Virus record (IMG/VR): IMGVR_UViG_3300032163_000018
Location: 1 to 55,527 of that record
Strand: one strand, 5' to 3'
From: a virus
DNA: 55,527 nt
The position numbers were made by a program, and so were the translations under genes. Shown piece by piece: positions 48,557 to 55,527 of the stretch (position 1 is the first letter of the stretch; each line of letters begins with the position of its first letter). Under the pieces are notes generated by a model, which was given only the letters and a program-made list of their open reading frames with translations, was not told where the DNA came from and did no database searches.

Positions 48557-51500
48557 ATGGCAAGTCCAATAGTTAAAAGTTATGAGAATATTTTAGGCGA
48601 TCTCATCTCTACTTACATATCTAAAGTTAAAGTAAACGACCTTAATACGGGTTCTGCTGTTCTCTCATTTTTTGAAGCGATTTCTCAACAAATATATTTA
48701 GCTAACGCAAGTAATTTTTCCATATTAAGAGACTTTAATATTGATAGAGCTACTGGAGAAGTGCTGAAAAAAATAGCTAAGGAAGAAAACGTAAAAACAG
48801 AAGAAGCCAGAGTTACTACTGGCAAGGTAACTGTTAGAGATTCTTCTTTTGATAAAATATCTACAAAAATATATGCAGGAGCAAATCCACCCAACGTTGG
48901 GTCAACGGTTATAAAAGTTTCAGACGCTTCAGATTTTTCTAGTTCTGGTAATTTATACATAGGTAGAGGAACTCCTAACGTAGAAGGACCCTTGCCGTTT
49001 TCTGGAATTGTTCAAACTGGTGGTTTTTGGGAAATTACATTAACTTCTCCTACAGCTAAATTTCATAATCTTTCCGAATCCGTAATTCTAGCTCAAGGTG
49101 GAGTTAGAACTATATCTGTTGGATCTGTCGTTAGATCTCCGGCTTCTGGTAACGAGGCTGATATAAATTTTACAGTAACTCAATCCGCCACCATATTAGA
49201 CGGTGAAAATCAAATAACAAACGTTCCTGTAGCCGCTCAACAACCTGGAAGTGACGGAAATGTTTCTAAGGGAGCTATAAAAGAATTTGTTTCAAATCCT
49301 TTTTCTGGATCAACTGTTACAAACGATAGTCCTTTTGTTTCCGGTAAAGATGCAGATACAGATGACGATATTAGAAATAAAATTAAAAGATCTAGAATTT
49401 CTAAAGGATTAGGAACTGTTTTGGCTATTAAAAATGCTACATTAGGAGCTAGAGCTAACGATGAAAACTCAATAGTAACATCTAATGAAATATTTTCTGA
49501 CGATACTGAAACTATTTTGTATGTAGACGATGGCACTGGTTACGAGGAAAAGACAAATGGAATCGGACTTGAACCTATAGTTGATTCCGCATTAGGCGGA
49601 GAAACTCATTTTCAATTAGCTACGGCTGGAACTCAAACATCTATAGCCAAAGCTTTTCTAGATTCCTCCCTATCTTCTCCTTTTGATATTTCTCCCAATG
49701 ATAAGCTAGCAATACTAGTGGGTGGAATCTTAAGTGAACATACTTTTAATGACGGAGATTTTAGATCTAATGGATTTGCTACCGCTTACGAAGTAGTTTC
49801 ATCTATAAACTCAAACTCTGACTTGGATTTCTCAGCAAGAACGATTGGAAGCGGAACTAAAGTAGTTGTAGAAGCAAAAGCTGAAGATAATGAATATTTG
49901 CAAATAACAACACCGACTTCTGGTAATGATGCTGCCACAGCGTTAGGATTAACATCGAATGAAGTTCAAACTCTTTTGCTATATAAAAATAAACAAATTT
50001 TAAGTAAAAACGGCAGATTTTCTAGGGTTGAATCAGAAGATCGGGCGGATTGGTCTAACACTATAGCTACGGGCGATACTTTAAAAATAGCCGTAGACGG
50101 AACATCTCAAATAACGTACACATTTCTTGACGCAGATTTTATAGCCGAAGGAACATATACTACTGTTTCTAAAAATAATAGCTTAGCTTCTTGGATTAGT
50201 GTAATAAATACAAAAATAGTAGGCGTTACTGCTACTATTAATGGTAATAGGCTTGTTCTAACTTCAAACCTAGGAACTAACTCTAGAGCTATGATAGAAG
50301 TAGACAATACCTCTACTTTAGTAACTAAGGGTATGTTTGGGTCTGATATAGGATTATCATCTACGGGAGCTGGTGCAGATTACAATTTATCGAGAAACAC
50401 AGCTCAAATAAAATTATTGAATCCGTTAGAACCGGGAGATGTTTTAAGCGCAGGTAATGAATTTACTAAAGGGTTCGTAGAAAGTGGTAGAATTTTAGGA
50501 GGAAGTGTAACTCTTTCCACAGATGCTTTAATGTGGTTATTAATTGACAATAAAGATGCAGAAATAATCAATACGGGGATAGTTGCTAATACTTTTATTA
50601 CTGTGACGAAACCTTCGGCAAATATAGTTAGATACACCTCTAGCGATACTTCTGCTTTAACAAACGTAGAAGTTGGCGATTACGTAATTGTATGGTCTGA
50701 AGAATTAAGTTCGGGTAATAGATTAGAAGGTAGGATTAACGCAGTTACGGCTAGTTCTTTTGATTTAAAAGTCACTCCTTCAGAATACGCATCGGCAGTT
50801 GCAGAGAGTTTAATTCTATTCATAGAAGGTATGAAGTTTATAAGAACAGATCGTACTCCACAAAAATTAAGAATTATAGCTGGAGCTTACAACATAAATA
50901 CCATTTCAGATCAAATAGAGACGGATATTTATGGAGTTACTTCGTCCACAAAAGACGATGAGATAATATTAGTAACTACAAAATCTAATGATTTAGACGG
51001 GTTCGTATTAGTAGTTACTCTGAACGATTCAGCCAAATCTTTGAGTTTTACAGAAGGACAGTTTGGCGAATCAACAGATTCTCAAATAGCTTTTTATGAA
51101 AGTCAAAACAAATATAATGATTTTCCATTATTTTTACACTCATCCATATCTGATAATCAATTTGCAGATCCTTTATCTAGTTTTATTGCTAGTTTTGATT
51201 CCAGTGTTAATTTAGATACGGCTGATATCGAACCAAACGTTTTAACTTGTTTTTTAAGTCCATATTTAACTTCTGGATCTAATATAAAAGATGCACAGCC
51301 AGAAAAAGAATGTGTTCAAATTGATTCTTTGTCCGGTGTTACGGTAAGTATAGATGAATCTGGAACAGTTAGAAGATTGAGAGCAAGCGATAGATATTAT
51401 TTAGCCAGCCCTTTTGATTTTAGCTATAATGATTCTCTAGTTATAGTTTTGGACGAAGATCCTTCTAATAAAACCTTTCCTGTTCCTCTTTACAGAAGAG

Positions 51501-54499
51501 CGATAGCCAATACTACCATGTCGGTTGATACTAACAATTTCAGAGCTTACGATACAGAATCTGGAGCTACTGCTAGTTTTTCTCAATATTTTGGAAGTGC
51601 ATATAGTTTTAAAAACTATAAGGCTATGATGAGAGCTAGAAATGTAATAGATCCATTAACGTTAGTTGATGAAGACGCCATTCTTTATAAGTCAGCAGTT
51701 TGGGGAAGTGCTGGGAATAACTATAAAGTTGGATATTTTTATCCAACATCTGCAAGCAGTATCATAACTCATGTAATATCTGTAGATGATAGTACAAAAA
51801 TTTCAATATTCTTAAAATCTGGAGCAGCAGTTCCCAATCAAATAGACGGCACTACTGAATGGGACGTTACGGTAACGCCAAATACACCAGTTGCCGGAGT
51901 AGATGAAGTAACCTATACTTGGAATAGTACGGGAACTAATCCTGCTATGACAACTCTTTCTCCAGGTCATTATGTTACTATAAACTCTAACGGAGAGTTT
52001 AGTTCAGCCAACACGGGAACGTTTAAAATATCTTCCGCTACTGCTACTTCTTTTACGGTTAGAAGACCTAATGGAGTCGCCATAGCAGAAAATAATATAG
52101 CAACGTTAACCACTAATACTATTTTCTTATATCAAGATAGTGACACAACCGCTCAAGACATCGTTACTTATGTGACAGCTAGCTTGTCTGATTTTATAAG
52201 CGCAGAATTAGTGGACGATAATGGAACAACCGGAGCTGGAATAATAGACACTAGTACTTATGAAGATAATAGTTTTGCTTCTCTAACCGAATATATTTTT
52301 TTAGTTGATGGTATAAATTGGATATCTTCTTCTGATTTAGGAGCATCCTCTCCTACTCCTCAGTTTGTTTTTAAGAAATCCTTAGATTTACCTAGTTTTG
52401 ATACAAACACAGTTGGAGCTTATGCTTTTAATAATGGAGAAGAAATTAGATTAATTCCTACCACAGCCGTTCAAGTTAGTGAATTTATATCCGTATTAGC
52501 CGTTTCCGGTTTAACTACTTTAGCAGATGTCTCTACATCGGAAAGAAACGATAAATTACAAATATCAAGTCAAATATTAGGATCTTCTGGATCGGTACTA
52601 GTTTCCGGTGGAACGGGTAATTTAGCTGAAGCGGTAGTTTTATCTCAATCAAGTAAAATAGTCGGAACCGATTTACTAAAAACCACTATAAGTAGAAGTG
52701 CTGCTGCCGGATTTCACGGAAATCAGTTGGTAAAATTAACTTCTTTAAATGCACAGAAAAGAAGTATAGGTATAAGCACTACTACAAATGTAACTGTTGA
52801 CGCAAACACTCCAGTTGCTGGAAAATCTACAGTGACCCTAGGAAACAGAGATAATCAAGATTTATATTTCGGTCAACCAAGGTCTGCGTTTAGAGATTTG
52901 GGGAGAGCATTTCACGTTGAACATCATGGAATATTAACGTGTATTTCTTGGGACGGAGCGACAGGTTCAGATCCTCTATTCATTAAAACAGTAGAAATTA
53001 ACGCTGACGGTGGAAATATTTCTGTAGATTTCGATCCAGATACAGGATTAACGAGTTATATCGTTACTACAGGAACTAGAAATTTTTCTGAAGTTGAGTT
53101 CGGAGATTCTGTAACAATTCAAAATATGTTAGTCGCTTCTAATAATGGAACATTCAGTATTGTAGGAATTTCAGATGATAAGAAAACTATAGTTACAGAT
53201 AATGGAGATGGCGCTGATGCAGTAGCTGCTGCCGTAGCAGCTCCAGACTTTGTTATATCTACAGAAATAATTGAAGGCGATATAGTAGAAGTTGATGCTC
53301 CTTTCACAAATTTAAACAGAGGAAAATTTAGAGTTATAAGAAGATACGCAAATAGTATTTATATTAATAATCCAGTTTCTGTTGAAGAAAGAGTAGTAAT
53401 TACTAGTAATTTAAGAAGCTTAGGTTTTGACGGAACTACTCAGTTTGACATTACCGTTCCTGGTGATATGAGAATAGAATGGAATACGGCTGGAACCGAA
53501 CCTACCTTAGACAATGCCAAGATGGGAGACTATATAACCGTTGGTATTGCTTTTGACATAGATAATCAAGGTATCTTTATGGTTACTTCTTCTGGAGATA
53601 ATTATATTGAATGTGCTAACGCTAAAGCCGTAGTTGAAAGTAATATTTCAGTCGCAAGCGTTGGAGGAGATGTTTTAGAATCCCATCAACCTTCCATGAT
53701 TTTTAATCCATACGAAAATACCAGATCTGAAGATAAATTTGTAGTTTCTGGAAGTGTACTTGGAGTTTCAAGTCAGGGAACTTATGTTGTTGATGAAGTA
53801 TTAAGCAAATACAGCATAATAGTAACAGGATCTATAGACGCTCAAATAGCAACCCCGTTGGCTAATAACTTTACTCAAGTTTATGTGGAAGAAGAATTGC
53901 CTTACGAAGGGTACAAAAAAATTCAGAATATAATAGCAGATCCTTCCAGTATAAATAGATATTTATTAATTTTTGATAGTAATGAGCAATTTAATAAAAT
54001 TAACGATGTTGGAGAAGTATCTATAGGTTCTATATCAAAATTAAATTTTTCCGAAATAGTTAGAAGAGGATCTGATTCATACAGATATCATACTGGATTG
54101 ATAGCCCAATCTAATAGAATAGTTTACGGGAATCCAAGAGATAATATAACTTATCCTGGAGTCGCCGCTGCTGGAGCTGAGATTTTCATTAAAGCACCAT
54201 TGGTTAGAAGAATAACGATTTCCATAAACATAAGAATTAATACTGGGATTCCTTTTACTAAAGTTTCAGAACAGGTTAGAAATAATATAGCAGCTTTAGT
54301 AAATTCATCGCCTATCGGTGAATCTATAGCTATAAGTGATATTATATCTGTAGTTAATTCCATACCAGGAGTAAAAGCTGTTTCTATAACTTCTCCTTCT
54401 TATAGTCCGACAAATGACGTTATAGTTGTTAATCCTTCTGAAAAACCTTTGATATTAGATACTGTTAATGATGTAATTGTCGCAAAAGTGGGTACTTAA
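48557..54499 (+). CDS. Giant baseplate wedge protein (gpJ/gp6-like, 1980 aa)
   Basis: N-terminal and C-terminal segments fit the baseplate J family: the start (residues 1-75), and the end (VRRITISINIRINTGIPFTK, then SDIISVVNSIPGVKAVSI). Between them is a very long insertion of beta domains; several carry a GDYxTI...NxGxFxV unit (near residues 1145, 1515 and 1645). Typical gpJ proteins are several times shorter. Probably forms wedge arms with large surface decorations. Confidence 0.75.
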   Translation: MASPIVKSYENILGDLISTYISKVKVNDLNTGSAVLSFFEAISQQIYLANASNFSILRDFNIDRATGEVLKKIAKEENVKTEEARVTTGKVTVRDSSFDKISTKIYAGANPPNVGSTVIKVSDASDFSSSGNLYIGRGTPNVEGPLPFSGIVQTGGFWEITLTSPTAKFHNLSESVILAQGGVRTISVGSVVRSPASGNEADINFTVTQSATILDGENQITNVPVAAQQPGSDGNVSKGAIKEFVSNPFSGSTVTNDSPFVSGKDADTDDDIRNKIKRSRISKGLGTVLAIKNATLGARANDENSIVTSNEIFSDDTETILYVDDGTGYEEKTNGIGLEPIVDSALGGETHFQLATAGTQTSIAKAFLDSSLSSPFDISPNDKLAILVGGILSEHTFNDGDFRSNGFATAYEVVSSINSNSDLDFSARTIGSGTKVVVEAKAEDNEYLQITTPTSGNDAATALGLTSNEVQTLLLYKNKQILSKNGRFSRVESEDRADWSNTIATGDTLKIAVDGTSQITYTFLDADFIAEGTYTTVSKNNSLASWISVINTKIVGVTATINGNRLVLTSNLGTNSRAMIEVDNTSTLVTKGMFGSDIGLSSTGAGADYNLSRNTAQIKLLNPLEPGDVLSAGNEFTKGFVESGRILGGSVTLSTDALMWLLIDNKDAEIINTGIVANTFITVTKPSANIVRYTSSDTSALTNVEVGDYVIVWSEELSSGNRLEGRINAVTASSFDLKVTPSEYASAVAESLILFIEGMKFIRTDRTPQKLRIIAGAYNINTISDQIETDIYGVTSSTKDDEIILVTTKSNDLDGFVLVVTLNDSAKSLSFTEGQFGESTDSQIAFYESQNKYNDFPLFLHSSISDNQFADPLSSFIASFDSSVNLDTADIEPNVLTCFLSPYLTSGSNIKDAQPEKECVQIDSLSGVTVSIDESGTVRRLRASDRYYLASPFDFSYNDSLVIVLDEDPSNKTFPVPLYRRAIANTTMSVDTNNFRAYDTESGATASFSQYFGSAYSFKNYKAMMRARNVIDPLTLVDEDAILYKSAVWGSAGNNYKVGYFYPTSASSIITHVISVDDSTKISIFLKSGAAVPNQIDGTTEWDVTVTPNTPVAGVDEVTYTWNSTGTNPAMTTLSPGHYVTINSNGEFSSANTGTFKISSATATSFTVRRPNGVAIAENNIATLTTNTIFLYQDSDTTAQDIVTYVTASLSDFISAELVDDNGTTGAGIIDTSTYEDNSFASLTEYIFLVDGINWISSSDLGASSPTPQFVFKKSLDLPSFDTNTVGAYAFNNGEEIRLIPTTAVQVSEFISVLAVSGLTTLADVSTSERNDKLQISSQILGSSGSVLVSGGTGNLAEAVVLSQSSKIVGTDLLKTTISRSAAAGFHGNQLVKLTSLNAQKRSIGISTTTNVTVDANTPVAGKSTVTLGNRDNQDLYFGQPRSAFRDLGRAFHVEHHGILTCISWDGATGSDPLFIKTVEINADGGNISVDFDPDTGLTSYIVTTGTRNFSEVEFGDSVTIQNMLVASNNGTFSIVGISDDKKTIVTDNGDGADAVAAAVAAPDFVISTEIIEGDIVEVDAPFTNLNRGKFRVIRRYANSIYINNPVSVEERVVITSNLRSLGFDGTTQFDITVPGDMRIEWNTAGTEPTLDNAKMGDYITVGIAFDIDNQGIFMVTSSGDNYIECANAKAVVESNISVASVGGDVLESHQPSMIFNPYENTRSEDKFVVSGSVLGVSSQGTYVVDEVLSKYSIIVTGSIDAQIATPLANNFTQVYVEEELPYEGYKKIQNIIADPSSINRYLLIFDSNEQFNKINDVGEVSIGSISKLNFSEIVRRGSDSYRYHTGLIAQSNRIVYGNPRDNITYPGVAAAGAEIFIKAPLVRRITISINIRINTGIPFTKVSEQVRNNIAALVNSSPIGESIAISDIISVVNSIPGVKAVSITSPSYSPTNDVIVVNPSEKPLILDTVNDVIVAKVGT

Positions 54500-54501
54500 A
54501 A

Positions 54502-55527
54502 ATGACAGATCAAACCCAAGAAAAAAAACGTACTAGAAGGTTTTTGAATCCCAGTATTAGGGGTAAAAATACGGATATTATTCTAGAATCAATTGCTCCG
54601 GGAATGGAACATTTGATCAATAACGTTGAAGCTGTTAATGACAGTATATATATTGTTAGCGCAGAAGGACAGTATTTAGAACAATTATTAGCCGGAAGAG
54701 GTATAACTAAACCAGAAAATGTAGGGCTATCTGATGACATTTTTAGAGAAATAGGGATAGAAGTTTCTAACAGAAAACAAGTTAGAGATTTAATAATGAA
54801 TATTCTTAACATCATATATGGTGATGAATTTACTAAATCCACTTCATCTAGCGATGAATTAGAAACCTATAATCTGGAAGATGGCGATACTTTAATAATT
54901 CAATTTGATGACGAAGAATCTTTAGAAGTTGTTTTTAATACAGATCAATTTTCTAATATAAATTCGTCTACTGCACAAGAAGTAGCTGATGCAATAACTA
55001 AAGAAATAAGAAGATTAGGTAGAAAGGGTTCTGCTATACAAAAAGACGACGGGTCTGGCGGATATGTAACTCTAATATCTGGCACTAACGGACCAGCATC
55101 TACAGTTAGAGTTCTCGGAGGAAAAGCTCAAAATAAATTAAAATTTGCTCAAATAAGACCTACAACGGCTTTAGCTGCTACTCAATGGGATCTGTCTTTA
55201 CAATCTGGAGGAGTTGTCAGGGCTACGTGGAGTGGAGGACCAAATCCTTCTGTTGGTAAGGTTAGAACTGGAGATTACGTAAACTTATACGGTACTGCTT
55301 TTGATATAAATAATAGAGGAACGTTTACAGTAACTGCGGTCAATGGCGGATTAGTTGGCGACGCTTATGTAGAGTTTTTAAATGAAACTGGTATAGTAGA
55401 AACTGTAGTTCAAGGAACGGATGAAGCTATATTGTTTTTTTTTCCAGAAAGAAAAATACTTACTAGTAAATTAATGTATGCTGCCGCTTATCAAACAGAA
55501 TCTAGATTATTGGAAATTTTTATCCCG
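54502..55527 (+). CDS. Baseplate-associated protein, N-terminal part (3' end outside window)
   Basis: Starts 2 bp after the gpJ-like stop and is open to the window edge (342 codons seen). The first part is helical (LESIAPGMEHLINNVEAVND); then GDYVNLYGTAFDINNRGTFTV repeats the unit seen in the gpJ-like protein. Position matches the gpI-like place in the gpJ operon, but identity is not established. Confidence 0.6.
   Translation, partial: MTDQTQEKKRTRRFLNPSIRGKNTDIILESIAPGMEHLINNVEAVNDSIYIVSAEGQYLEQLLAGRGITKPENVGLSDDIFREIGIEVSNRKQVRDLIMNILNIIYGDEFTKSTSSSDELETYNLEDGDTLIIQFDDEESLEVVFNTDQFSNINSSTAQEVADAITKEIRRLGRKGSAIQKDDGSGGYVTLISGTNGPASTVRVLGGKAQNKLKFAQIRPTTALAATQWDLSLQSGGVVRATWSGGPNPSVGKVRTGDYVNLYGTAFDINNRGTFTVTAVNGGLVGDAYVEFLNETGIVETVVQGTDEAILFFFPERKILTSKLMYAAAYQTESRLLEIFIP

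Noticed and set aside
21229-55527. Reverse transcriptase or template repeat for the DGR-like gene
   Set aside because: No protein with a YxDD-type core and no A-rich near-copy of the variable region was found in the window; the search was by eye.

Overview
The window is a contiguous piece of a large, AT-rich tailed bacteriophage with a contractile tail (myovirus-type). This is shown by a tail sheath C-terminus and tail tube, two tail-assembly-chaperone-like genes, a tape measure, hub and spike proteins, a gpW/gp25-type baseplate protein and a giant gpJ-type wedge protein. No ribosomal, tRNA or bacterial housekeeping operon is visible. Several products carry Gram-negative style lipoprotein signals (LVAC, LISC, ISSC, LMAC), so a Gram-negative host is likely; the species cannot be read from the sequence.

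Layout. (1) 1-7835, plus strand: sheath end, tube, a coiled-coil/membrane protein, small structural genes, a 1278-residue fibre and a permuted papain-like enzyme. (2) 7917-10263, minus strand: membrane coiled-coil proteins, a 31-residue membrane peptide and two unknown genes. (3) 10264-10785: divergent control region rich in dyads and direct repeats. (4) 10786-17310, plus strand: chaperones, tape measure, hub and spike. (5) 17311-17652: an unusually GC-rich intergenic block with a candidate minus-strand small RNA. (6) 17653-21175, minus strand: small-gene operons driven by two copies of a 40-bp promoter repeat, and a lipoprotein zinc peptidase. (7) 21229-43466, plus strand: about 60 mostly tiny, tightly overlapping accessory genes. 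Recognisable ones are a CPBP-type membrane protease, a DUF1566-like protein with a diversity-generating-retroelement-like variable region, two paralogous alanine-repeat proteins, a nucleotidyltransferase, an HD-polynucleotide kinase, a CYTH enzyme, a KTSC-oxygenase fusion, a possible Acb2/Tad1-like protein, a C39-like peptidase, a PPP phosphatase, a HAD-like protein, a dNMP kinase-like protein and a MazG-like protein. (8) 43477-55527: structural and baseplate genes on plus, interrupted by a minus-strand group that includes a second lipoprotein zinc peptidase.

How it fits together. The accessory cassette of about 26 kb lies between two halves of one tail/baseplate module. Accessory genes are translationally coupled (ATGA, TAATG, TAGTG overlaps) and served by several good sigma70 promoters, often with an extended -10 (TGnTATAAT-like). 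This suggests host RNA polymerase transcribes them. Recognisable functions suggest nucleotide-pool and RNA-repair roles, envelope-directed proteolysis and possibly counter-defence.
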